A stretch of 13,385 nucleotides of DNA, from NCBI GenBank assembly GCA_025936015.1, contig JAICUE010000029.1, positions 1 to 13,385 on the forward strand, read 5' to 3'. Under the pieces are notes generated by a model, which worked only from the letters and a program-made list of their open reading frames with translations, was not told the DNA's origin and searched no databases. Shown here piece after piece: positions 6,695 through 12,857 of this stretch (positions are counted from its first letter, which is position 1; each line of letters begins with the position of its first letter). Origin of the DNA: Gemmatimonadaceae bacterium. Lineage in GTDB: Bacteria; Gemmatimonadota; Gemmatimonadetes; Gemmatimonadales; Gemmatimonadaceae. The position numbers were made by a program, and so were the translations under genes.

Positions 6695-7438
6695 ATGGCT
6701 GGCCACAGTAAATGGAAGCAGATCAAGCACTACAAGGCCGCGACTGACAAGAAGCGCGGTGCGCTTTTCACGAAGCTGATCCGCGAGATCACCGTCGCCG
6801 CGAAGGCGGGCGGGGGCGATCCGAACGGCAACGCGCGTCTCCGTACCGCGATCGACGCCGCCAAGGCGAACTCGATGCCGAAGGACAACATCGAGCGCGC
6901 GATCAAGAAAGGAACCGGTGAACTCGAGGGCGAGACGTACACCGAGGTCACCTACGAAGGCTACGGCCCCGCTGGCGTCGCGATCATCGTCGATGCGGTC
7001 ACCGACAACCCGACGCGCACCGTCGCCGACGTCCGGCACAAATTTTCGCGGCTCGGCGGGAACATGGGCGCGACGAATTCGGTCGGCTGGATGTTCGAGA
7101 AGAAGGGGCAGATCATCGTCAACGCCGAGGGTGTCGACGAGGACAGCGCGATGGAAGCCGCGCTCGACGCCGGCGCCGAGGATCTTCGCCGCGAGGACGA
7201 GGTGTACGTCGTGACGACACTGCCTAACGACCTGCACGCGGTGCGCACCGGCCTCGAGGCAAAGAAGCTGAAGATCGAGGACGCCGAGATCGCGATGCTG
7301 CCGAAGAACACCGTCAAGGTCGAGGGAAAGGACGCCGAGACGGTGCTCAAGCTGATCGAGGCGCTCGAGGAGCTCGACGACGTGCAGAAGGTCTGGGCCA
7401 ACTTCGACATCGACGTTGCCGACATGGCGGGGGCGTAA
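6695..7438 (+). CDS. yebC: YebC/TACO1-family translation or transcription regulator
   Basis: 247 residues from the ATG at 6695. An upstream in-frame GTG at 6659 is rejected because the family begins exactly at MAGHSKW. The conserved N-terminus (MAGHSKWKQIKHYKAATDK, then RGALFTKLIREITVAAKAGG, then NARLRTAIDAAKANSMPKDNIERAIKKG) and the middle YEGYGPAGVAIIVDAVTDN, then NMGATNSVGWMFEKKG, are typical. Full length for the family. YebC proteins are cytoplasmic. They have been described as DNA-binding regulators (PmpR type) and as ribosome factors easing translation of proline stretches. The gene sits 6 bp before ruvC, an arrangement common in many bacteria, so it is probably cotranscribed with ruvC and ruvA from the promoter near 6621. 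Confidence 0.97.
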   Translation: MAGHSKWKQIKHYKAATDKKRGALFTKLIREITVAAKAGGGDPNGNARLRTAIDAAKANSMPKDNIERAIKKGTGELEGETYTEVTYEGYGPAGVAIIVDAVTDNPTRTVADVRHKFSRLGGNMGATNSVGWMFEKKGQIIVNAEGVDEDSAMEAALDAGAEDLRREDEVYVVTTLPNDLHAVRTGLEAKKLKIEDAEIAMLPKNTVKVEGKDAETVLKLIEALEELDDVQKVWANFDIDVADMAGA

Positions 7439-7444
7439 GCCCTC

Positions 7445-7987
7445 GTGCTGGTGCTCGGCGTCGATCCGGGGACGGCGACCACCGGATACGGAGTGGTCCG
7501 CGCCGTCAGGCCCGGCGAAGCCGCGTTGGTGGAGTGCGGAGTGATTCGCACCAAGGCACGAGACCCGCTCGCGTCGCGGCTGAAGGAGATCCACGACGGG
7601 ATCGAGGAGCTCATCGCGCGACACAAGCCATCGGTGCTCAGCGTCGAAGCGGTGTTCTACGCCAAGAACGTGCGGACGACCGTCGTCCTCGGCCATGCGC
7701 GCGGGGTGATCCTGCTCGCCGGCGCGCAGCACGACCTGCACGTCCACGAGATCCCGCCGGCCGAGATCAAGAAGGCAGTGGCCGGGACGGGCGCAGCGAC
7801 CAAGGAGCAGGTGCAGTTCATGCTCACGCGGCTTCTCCGGCTGAAGAGCATCCCGACGCCGTCCGATGCGGCCGACGGCGTCGCGGCCGCGCTCGCGTAC
7901 TGCATGGGTGCGCATCTCGCCCGGCTCGGCGCGCACGCGCAGCCGGCGACTTCGCGCAACCTGACCATGGGAAGGAGAAGCGTGTGA
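7445..7987 (+). CDS. ruvC: RuvC Holliday-junction resolvase
   Basis: 180 residues, starting at GTG 7445 (VLVLGVDPGT; the initiator is read as Met). The four acidic active-site residues are present: D7 in GVDPG, E68 in LSVEAVFY, and D141 and D144 in SDAADGVAAAL. They correspond to D7, E66, D138 and D141 of the E. coli enzyme. RuvC is a dimeric nuclease that cuts Holliday junctions symmetrically in the cytoplasm, working with RuvAB. The last 20 residues (about 162-180) are Arg/Ala-rich and look like a poorly conserved tail. The stop codon overlaps the ruvA start (GTGA), and the ruvA Shine-Dalgarno sequence lies within the ruvC end, so ruvA translation is probably coupled. Confidence 0.97.
   Translation: MLVLGVDPGTATTGYGVVRAVRPGEAALVECGVIRTKARDPLASRLKEIHDGIEELIARHKPSVLSVEAVFYAKNVRTTVVLGHARGVILLAGAQHDLHVHEIPPAEIKKAVAGTGAATKEQVQFMLTRLLRLKSIPTPSDAADGVAAALAYCMGAHLARLGAHAQPATSRNLTMGRRSV
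7972..7977 (+). promoter_or_regulatory. strong Shine-Dalgarno for ruvA
   Basis: AAGGAG lies six bases before the GTG at 7984, inside the end of ruvC. It is the best ribosome binding site in the window and fixes the ruvA start at this GTG. Confidence 0.8.
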
Positions 7988-8589
7988 TCGTCCAGGTGCA
8001 GGGGCGGGTGGTCGCCAAGGATCTCGACCGGGTCGAGGTGATGACGGCGAGTGGCGTCTGCTACGAGCTGCTGATCCCGCTGAACGTGTACGAGAGTGTC
8101 GGCCGCGTCGGCGACCAGACGACGCTCTGGACCTCGCTGGTCGTCCGCGAGGACGCGTGGCTCCTCTATGGCTTCTCCAGCGCCTACGAGCGCCGCATCT
8201 TCAACAAGGTCCTCGGCGCGAAGGGAGTCGGCCCATCGCTCGCGTTAGGCATGCTGTCGACGCTGACCGCCGAGCGCCTGGTACGGGCGATTCGCGAGAA
8301 GGACATCGCGACGCTGCAGAGCGTCCCGCGGGTGGGGCGGAAGAAGGCCGAGCAGATGATCCTCGACCTGGCGGACAAGCTCGACGACGCGCTGCAGGCG
8401 AGCGACGTCGCCGGCACGCCGCGCCCGGCCGGCACCGGCGTCGACGACGCGATGCGGGCGCTCGTATCGTTAGGCTACACGGCCGCCGACTCCGAGAAGG
8501 CGGTGCGCGCGGCGCTCGATAGCGGAAAGAAGGGCATGTCGGCGCCGGAGCTGATCCGGGCAGCGCTGGCGAAGATCGGCGGACGATGA
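7984..8589 (+). CDS. ruvA: RuvA Holliday-junction binding protein
   Basis: 201 residues from the GTG in the GTGA overlap with ruvC. Three domains are visible. An N-terminal OB fold (about 1-64) begins VIVQVQGRVV and ends DAWLLYGFSS. The middle domain has two helix-hairpin-helix motifs, LGAKGVGPSLALGML at 77-91 and SVPRVGRKKAEQMILDL at 113-129. A flexible linker (about 138-152) leads to the C-terminal RuvB-binding domain (about 153-201, VDDAMRALVSLGYTAADSEKAV). The length is normal. RuvA tetramers clamp the four-way junction and recruit RuvB for branch migration. Two CGTTAGGC octamers lie in this gene (8243-8250 and 8468-8475), both supplying a TTA leucine codon before glycine. Confidence 0.97.
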   Translation: MIVQVQGRVVAKDLDRVEVMTASGVCYELLIPLNVYESVGRVGDQTTLWTSLVVREDAWLLYGFSSAYERRIFNKVLGAKGVGPSLALGMLSTLTAERLVRAIREKDIATLQSVPRVGRKKAEQMILDLADKLDDALQASDVAGTPRPAGTGVDDAMRALVSLGYTAADSEKAVRAALDSGKKGMSAPELIRAALAKIGGR

Positions 8590-8603
8590 ACAGCAACGAC
8601 AGC

Positions 8604-8698
8604 TATAAGCTGTAAGCTATAAGCAGTAAGCGCACTGCGAGTTGTGGCGCGGCACAACAACGCCGTTCGCTACCTGCTTACAGCTTATCGCTTACAGC
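8604..8698. repeat. inverted-repeat element of 7-bp NNTAAGC units
   Basis: Four tandem 7-bp units (tataagc, tgtaagc, tataagc, agtaagc) fill 8604-8631. The complementary units gcttaca, gcttatc, gcttaca fill about 8676-8698. The arms 8609-8631 and 8676-8698 pair at 21 of 23 positions. The centre holds a small hairpin, gttgtg and cacaac (8641-8646 and 8653-8658). The A/T-rich arms contrast with the G/C-rich surroundings. It lies between ruvA and the aminotransferase gene. It could be a mobile or repetitive palindrome, a terminator for ruvA, or an operator array for the aminotransferase. No T-run follows it. Confidence 0.7.
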
Positions 8699-8727
8699 AT
8701 GACGTCACACCACGGAGCACGAGCGCG

Positions 8728-9885
8728 ATGAAGCCTGCATCCAGAACGTCGACGTTCACCGAGTCAGTCATCCGCGAGATGACTCGCGTCGCGCAGGAGT
8801 ATGGCGCGATCAACCTCGCGCAGGGGATGCCGGATTTCCCGATGCCGACCGCGATGAAGGATGCGGCGTGCGCGGCGATCCACGGCGACATCAATCAATA
8901 CGCGATCACGTGGGGCGTTCCCGCGCTCCGGCTGGCGATCGCGCAGCGCTATCGGCGCATGCACGAGCTGGACGTCGACCCCGACCGCGAGATCACGGTC
9001 ACGTGCGGCGCAACCGAGGGGATGGCCGCCGCGTTCATGGCGTTGATCGATCCGGATGACGAGGTGATCATCTTCGAGCCGTTCTACGAGAACTACGGCC
9101 CCGATGCGATCCTCGCGGGCGCGACACCGAAGTTCGTTGCGCTCGAGCGGCCTCACTGGCGCATCGATCCCGACCGCCTGCGCGCGGCGTTCACGAAGAA
9201 GACGAAGGCGATCATCGTCAACACGCCGCACAATCCGACGGGTCGCGTGTTCACGCGCGAGGAGATGTCGCTGATCGCCGAGCTCTGTGTCGAGCACGAC
9301 GTGTGGGCGATCACCGACGAGGTGTACGAGCACATCCGCTACGCCGGGAATCATCACCCGATGGCGACCTGGCCGGGGATGCGCGAGCGGACGATCACCG
9401 TCTCGAGCCTGTCGAAGACGTTCAGCTGCACCGGATGGCGGATCGGCTACGTGATCGCGCCGGCGAAGCAGACCGAGGCGATCCGGAAGGTGCACGACTT
9501 CCTCACCGTCGGCGCGCCGGCACCGCTCCAGACCGCGGCGGCGGTCGGTCTCGCGTTCGACGCGGACTACTACAACCACATGGCGCTCGACTATCGCGCG
9601 CGTCGCGACGTGATGGTCTCAGGGCTCGCCGACGCGGGCTTCGTCTTCTGCGTGCCGGAGGGTGCCTACTACGTGCTCGCCGATTTCTCGGCGCTCAGCC
9701 ACAAGAGCGACACAGCGTTCGCCAAGTGGATGGCGCAGGAGATCGGCGTCGTGCCGGTGCCGGGATCGAGCTTCTATCACGACAAGACGTCGGGCCGGGG
9801 GCTGGTGCGCTTCGCCTTCTGCAAAAAAATCGAGACGCTCGAAGAAGCGTCGTTCCGGCTGCGCGGGATGAGGGCGCGCGTGTAG
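8728..9885 (+). CDS. class I/II PLP-dependent aminotransferase
   Basis: 385 residues from the ATG at 8728, with GGAG at 8714-8717 ahead of it. An earlier in-frame GTG at 8644 lies inside the repeat element and would add 28 non-conserved residues. Fold-type I aminotransferase motifs: INLAQGMPDFPMP at 28-40, CGATEGMAAA at 93-102, NTPHNPTGRVF at 165-175 (N169), ITDEVYEHI at 195-203 (D197 and Y200 bind PLP), SSLSKTFSCTGWRIGY at 226-241 with the PLP-binding lysine K230, and R361 in GLVRFAF, expected to hold the substrate carboxylate. The pattern is closest to the kynurenine/methionine/glutamine-phenylpyruvate aminotransferase group (YbdL-like). The exact substrate cannot be read from sequence. It is probably cytoplasmic and appears to be a single-gene unit. 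Confidence 0.93.
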   Translation: MKPASRTSTFTESVIREMTRVAQEYGAINLAQGMPDFPMPTAMKDAACAAIHGDINQYAITWGVPALRLAIAQRYRRMHELDVDPDREITVTCGATEGMAAAFMALIDPDDEVIIFEPFYENYGPDAILAGATPKFVALERPHWRIDPDRLRAAFTKKTKAIIVNTPHNPTGRVFTREEMSLIAELCVEHDVWAITDEVYEHIRYAGNHHPMATWPGMRERTITVSSLSKTFSCTGWRIGYVIAPAKQTEAIRKVHDFLTVGAPAPLQTAAAVGLAFDADYYNHMALDYRARRDVMVSGLADAGFVFCVPEGAYYVLADFSALSHKSDTAFAKWMAQEIGVVPVPGSSFYHDKTSGRGLVRFAFCKKIETLEEASFRLRGMRARV

Positions 9886-9923
9886 GCTCTTCGCCGGTCG
9901 CAACGGCGGTTGAACGGCGTTGC

Positions 9924-9997
9924 GAAGCGAACGAGGATCGGGGTTGGCTCCCCGGGCTTCGCCCGATGGTCGCTGCACCCCGATCCTCGTTCGCTTC
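9924..9997 (+). repeat. structured palindromic repeat, copy A
   Basis: The 21-bp arms 9924-9944 and 9977-9997 are perfectly complementary. Inside is a short hairpin cgggc-ttc-gcccg (9953-9965), followed by an unpaired-looking atggtcgctg stretch. It is homologous to copy B on the opposite strand. A Rho-independent terminator is less likely because no T-run follows. A REP/BIME-type element is the best reading. Confidence 0.8.
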
Positions 9998-10011
9998 TTC
10001 TGGACGTACAA

Positions 10012-10033
10012 CCGCGCCGTCGCGGCGGCGCGG
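10012..10033. repeat. GC-rich hairpin between the two repeat copies
   Basis: Arms ccgcgccg (10012-10019) and cggcgcgg (10026-10033) pair perfectly around a six-base loop. It may add to transcription termination between the convergent genes. In such G/C-rich DNA a stem of this size could also arise by chance. Confidence 0.35.
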
Positions 10034-10104
10034 TGGCTCGCGCGATCACGCATCGGCGCGGCCGGGACGCCGGCTTGTATTCTCGCTCCCGCGCGGGACG
10101 GAGA

Positions 10105-10177
10105 GGAAGCGGCGAGTGCCGGGTACAGCGACCATCCGACGAAGTCGGGGGAGTAAACCCCGGTGCTCGTTGCTTCC
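10105..10177 (-). repeat. structured palindromic repeat, copy B (inverted relative to A)
   Basis: Read on the minus strand from 10177, this copies the layout of copy A: outer arm, hairpin ccgac-ttc-gtcgg, the same atggtcgctg, then the closing arm. The outer arms (10105-10123 and 10159-10177) match at 15 of 19 positions. The four exceptions become G-U pairs in a plus-strand RNA. The 24-base core aligns without gaps to copy A at 18 positions. Confidence 0.75.
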
Positions 10178-10209
10178 GGTTACGCCACACCGGAAAGCGG
10201 GAACAAAAC

Positions 10210-11502
10210 CTACCGCGTCCCGAACGTCAGGCCTAACGCTACGGCGGGGCTGCGGCCGGCGGTGGTGTGGCGGTCCTGCGCGCTCAGGGTCAGGTTCACC
10301 GGGCCGATCTCGAGACCGGTACCTCCAGCCAGTGCCCACCCGTCCGCCGCGGTCGAAACCCCGACGCGCAGCGGGATGAATGGGATCGCCCGGAGCTCGG
10401 CGCCGATCCCGGTGTGGGTGCGGTCGCCGACCCGCATTCCGTCGCCGAGCTCGTGGCGAAGGTCGGCGGTGACGGTGAGCGCTCGCGTCGCGCGGAAGGC
10501 GACACCAGCGGCGAGCGCCGGCGTGAAGCGCTGCGCGTCGAGCCAGTCGCGCATCGACGCCGGCGCGGAGTCGAGCGGGAGCGCGGGACCGGTCTGGCTG
10601 TAGCTCGTGTCCGCGCCGTAGTAGCCGTCGATCGGCTTGTAGAGAAAGCCGCTCGCGTCCCACTTGAAGGTGTTGATGATGTTCTGCACCGCGAGCCCCG
10701 CGGTCAGCGGCCCGCTCTGCCACGCGCCACCGATGTCGAGCCCGAAGCCACGGCCATGATTCGCTGACGACGCGCCGCCAGTGTCGGAGACGATCAACGG
10801 GAATCGAACGTCGATCTCCGACGCGTTGGCCGCGAGGAAGGAACCGCCATCCTCGCCGTGAACGAGCGCGTTACCGGTGATGAACTTCGCGGTCGCGCCG
10901 ATCGACAGGTGCCCGATGGGCAGCTCGAGCGGACGCGCATACGACACTGCCGCCGTCGTCGTCAGCGCGCCGCTGACGTGAGCGCCGGCGAGGTTCATCG
11001 CTCGCGGCGTGCCGGTGCGACCCGCATTCCCATAGAGCAGCAGCTCCATCGCGTCGGGGGCGAGGTTCGCCTCGCCCGACACCGCGCTCGAGACCTGCAT
11101 CGCGAATCGGCCGATGCTCGCGCCGAGGTAGGTGACGCCACCGCCGATGTCACCCTGCTCTCCGCCCTGCGATTCGATGCGCTGCATCCATTCGTTCCGC
11201 ACCTCGTCGGGCAGTGAGACACCCTCGTAGCGAGCTACGTCGGTCGTGCTGATCGGACCCAGGTCGCTCGACCCACGCACGCCGAGTATCGCCAGCGAGA
11301 ACTTCGGGTTGCCGGGCAGGCCGAGGTTTGCCGGGTTCCAGGCGACCGCGCCGAAGCCGCGCGCCATCGCCGTATAATTGTCGCCCATGCCTAACGCTGC
11401 CGGACTCGCGCTCGGCAGCTGTGCTCGCGCCGTCGCGACCGTCATGACGCTCGCGGCGAGGAGGACCGCGCCGCTGCGGAGCTGGTGAAGCCTGTCGCTC
11501 AT
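10210..11502 (-). CDS. outer-membrane barrel protein, PorV/FadL-like
   Basis: 430 residues. The signal peptide is clear: hydrophobic SGAVLLAASVMTVATARA, then Q28, with an A-R-A cleavage site. The mature start AALGMGDNYTAMARGFGAVAWNPANLGL carries the G-x-AxxxAxGxxAxxxNPAxL pattern shared by FadL-superfamily barrels including PorV/PorQ and DUF5723-like proteins. Later segments such as HLSIGATAKFITGNAL, GFGLDIGGAWQSGPLTAGLAVQNI and ALTVTADLRHELGDGM look like alternating barrel strands, and the last strand is AVALGLTFGTR. These proteins carry hydrophobic molecules or anchor secreted proteins. The role here is unknown. It begins 2 bp after the stop of the upstream lipoprotein gene, so the two form an operon and probably work together. 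Two CGTTAGGC octamers fall in it, both encoding Leu-Gly. Confidence 0.83.
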   Translation of the reverse strand: MSDRLHQLRSGAVLLAASVMTVATARAQLPSASPAALGMGDNYTAMARGFGAVAWNPANLGLPGNPKFSLAILGVRGSSDLGPISTTDVARYEGVSLPDEVRNEWMQRIESQGGEQGDIGGGVTYLGASIGRFAMQVSSAVSGEANLAPDAMELLLYGNAGRTGTPRAMNLAGAHVSGALTTTAAVSYARPLELPIGHLSIGATAKFITGNALVHGEDGGSFLAANASEIDVRFPLIVSDTGGASSANHGRGFGLDIGGAWQSGPLTAGLAVQNIINTFKWDASGFLYKPIDGYYGADTSYSQTGPALPLDSAPASMRDWLDAQRFTPALAAGVAFRATRALTVTADLRHELGDGMRVGDRTHTGIGAELRAIPFIPLRVGVSTAADGWALAGGTGLEIGPVNLTLSAQDRHTTAGRSPAVALGLTFGTR

Positions 11503-11504
11503 GG

Positions 11505-12605
11505 TCAGTTCCCCCCTGTCACGAGCGTCGCCTCGACGAGCGTCGAGATCGCCATCCGCTCGGCCGGCGTCACGGTCACCGCGCCGTCAGGCGAGGAGAC
11601 GCTGCCGCTGATCGTGATCGCGACGTCCTTCTGGCCGATCAGGGAATTGATCTCATCGGTGGTCAGGCCAAGGCGGGTCACCGATGGCGCGGTGCCGGCG
11701 CCGCCGACAGCGAGGGTGAAGCCCTTGGTGACGTGCGCGCCATTGGGCGCCTTGATGTCGAGCGACAGCGAGCCGCCGACGGCGAACGGGTTCACCACCG
11801 AGAGGATCAGCGCACCGCCCGAGATCTTGCCGGTGCTCGCCTCATCGAGTCCTGAGAGGTCGACAGTGCCGTGCTGCGGCGTGAACGTCGTGGTCGGCAC
11901 GTTGACCGCGACCTGGCTGATCATGATGTCGTGCGCCGATGCGCTCACCGAGAACAGCTCGCTCGTGTTGATCGTGACCGAGTCGCCGGCCGGCGAGAAC
12001 AGCGTGGCGACAACGGTCACCGGACCATTCAGCCTGATCGGCGAGGACGGCGAACCCTCGAGGGAGATCGAACGATTGATCGCGGCACCGGCGGGAAGGG
12101 CGAGCGAGCTGCCGCCCACCGAGTCGCGGGCAACGACCGCATTGCCCGACGTCACGATGATGCGCATCCACCCGTGCGAGGGGCCGGGATTGAGCGGATC
12201 GAAGTCGAAGCCGTTGGTCAGCGTATAGTCGATCGCGCCGCCGATGATGTCGGCGGTGATCACGTCGACGGGCATGTTCACCGTCGCCGAATCGGCGAGG
12301 GTGAACTGTGGTTTCGGGATACGCTGACCGGCTGACGCCGCGCAGGCGTAGCAGGTCTCGCCTAACGTCGTGCTGGTGGTCGCCGCCGGGAGGCTGAACG
12401 AGAACGCCTTCGTCCCGTCGCTCACGTCGACGATCGAGACCGACGCGGGGATCAGGCTCGCAACGGTGACCTCGGCGCTGTCCGCCGGCACCTGCCAGAC
12501 GGTATTCCACGTGGGCAGGCCGGTCGGGACCTCGCAACCGAGCGCGACGAACGCGCATCCGGCGAGGACCGCGAGGCGGGCCGTCGTGCGGGTAAAGTTC
12601 TGCAT
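11505..12605 (-). CDS. predicted lipoprotein with repeated beta-sandwich-like modules
   Basis: 366 residues from the ATG at 12605. The N-terminus is a lipoprotein signal: RTTARLAVLAGCAFVALGC, with Cys24 the likely lipidated residue. An in-frame ATG at 12665 would place 20 polar residues ahead of this signal and is rejected. The mature protein is Val/Thr/Ser-rich and beta-like, with no enzyme motif. Two segments share a pattern of glycine pair, hydrophobic strand and N-x-F: ADIIGGAIDYTLTNGFDFDPL at 118-138 and GKISGGALILSVVNPFAVG at 259-277. This weakly recalls LEA14/WHy modules. A CYAC pair (Cys85, Cys88) could form a disulphide or bind metal. It is the first gene of an operon with the PorV-like barrel, 2 bp apart, suggesting a surface complex. 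Confidence 0.8.
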   Translation of the reverse strand: MQNFTRTTARLAVLAGCAFVALGCEVPTGLPTWNTVWQVPADSAEVTVASLIPASVSIVDVSDGTKAFSFSLPAATTSTTLGETCYACAASAGQRIPKPQFTLADSATVNMPVDVITADIIGGAIDYTLTNGFDFDPLNPGPSHGWMRIIVTSGNAVVARDSVGGSSLALPAGAAINRSISLEGSPSSPIRLNGPVTVVATLFSPAGDSVTINTSELFSVSASAHDIMISQVAVNVPTTTFTPQHGTVDLSGLDEASTGKISGGALILSVVNPFAVGGSLSLDIKAPNGAHVTKGFTLAVGGAGTAPSVTRLGLTTDEINSLIGQKDVAITISGSVSSPDGAVTVTPAERMAISTLVEATLVTGGN

Positions 12606-12698
12606 CTTCTGCTGCTTGGGGGGAGTGCTGCAGCGCGATGTCCGGCGCGGCGGGATACAGTGCATGACGGCCGACGGGAAGCGAGCGCAACTTCGTGC

Positions 12699-12736
12699 GC
12701 GCGGTCACGATGTGCCGCGCGAGATCATGACCGCGC
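12699..12736. repeat. imperfect inverted repeat between divergent genes
   Basis: Arms gcgcggtcacgat (12699-12711) and atcatgaccgcgc (12724-12736) pair at 12 of 13 positions around a 12-base loop. The element lies between the lipoprotein and ruvB genes. It could be an operator for either one. Confidence 0.45.
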
Positions 12737-12747
12737 CACTCTCGCTT

Positions 12748-12786
12748 TAGCCCGTGATTCGGGCTATATTCGGGATAGGATTCGCG
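12748..12786 (+). promoter_or_regulatory. candidate ruvB promoter with hairpin and ATTCGSG repeats
   Basis: TATATT (12765-12770) is a good -10 box, giving a leader of about 80 nt before ruvB. A perfect 7-bp inverted repeat, tagcccg and cgggcta (12748-12754 and 12760-12766), overlaps its left edge. Three ATTCGSG units start at 12757, 12768 and 12780, about one helical turn apart. This layout suits a regulator binding over the -10 region, but no regulator is identified. Confidence 0.5.
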
Positions 12787-12857
12787 GCTGCGGCGGAGGA
12801 AGGAAGTCAAAAAAACTGCGCACCGCCGTTTGATGTTCCGCGCTCGCGGGATAGAGT

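Larger units (their letters stand above)
9886..10209. other. intergenic region between convergent genes, rich in palindromes
   Basis: This 324-bp gap lies between the ends of the aminotransferase and barrel genes. No protein-like frame is convincing. It contains two inverted copies of a structured repeat (9924-9997 and 10105-10177). Between them are a perfect 8-bp-arm hairpin (10012-10019 with 10026-10033, loop tcgcgg) and a 12-base palindrome tcccgcgcggga (10087-10098). These probably terminate transcription from both sides. Confidence 0.7.
3842..12367. repeat. dispersed octamer CGTTAGGC (ten copies)
   Basis: Plus-strand copies start at 3842, 4030, 5283, 8243 and 8468. Complementary copies (GCCTAACG) start at 5213, 7222, 10231, 11389 and 12360. 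Seven are followed by A, giving CGTTAGGCA. All lie in coding sequence, including one that supplies a stop codon. By simple base composition, about 0.5 copies would be expected in the window. Confidence 0.8.

Noticed and set aside
6653..7936. Minus-strand open frame (427 codons) opposite yebC and ruvC
   Set aside because: It covers two confidently identified genes on the other strand. Its composition is that of a mirror frame in high-GC DNA.
8604..8698. Possible CRISPR-like array
   Set aside because: The units are only 7 bp, directly adjacent without spacers, and form an inverted repeat. No cas gene is present.
9910..10236. Possible small gene in the gap between convergent genes
   Set aside because: The frame runs through both palindromic repeats and into the neighbouring gene, has no ribosome binding site, and has no protein-like composition.
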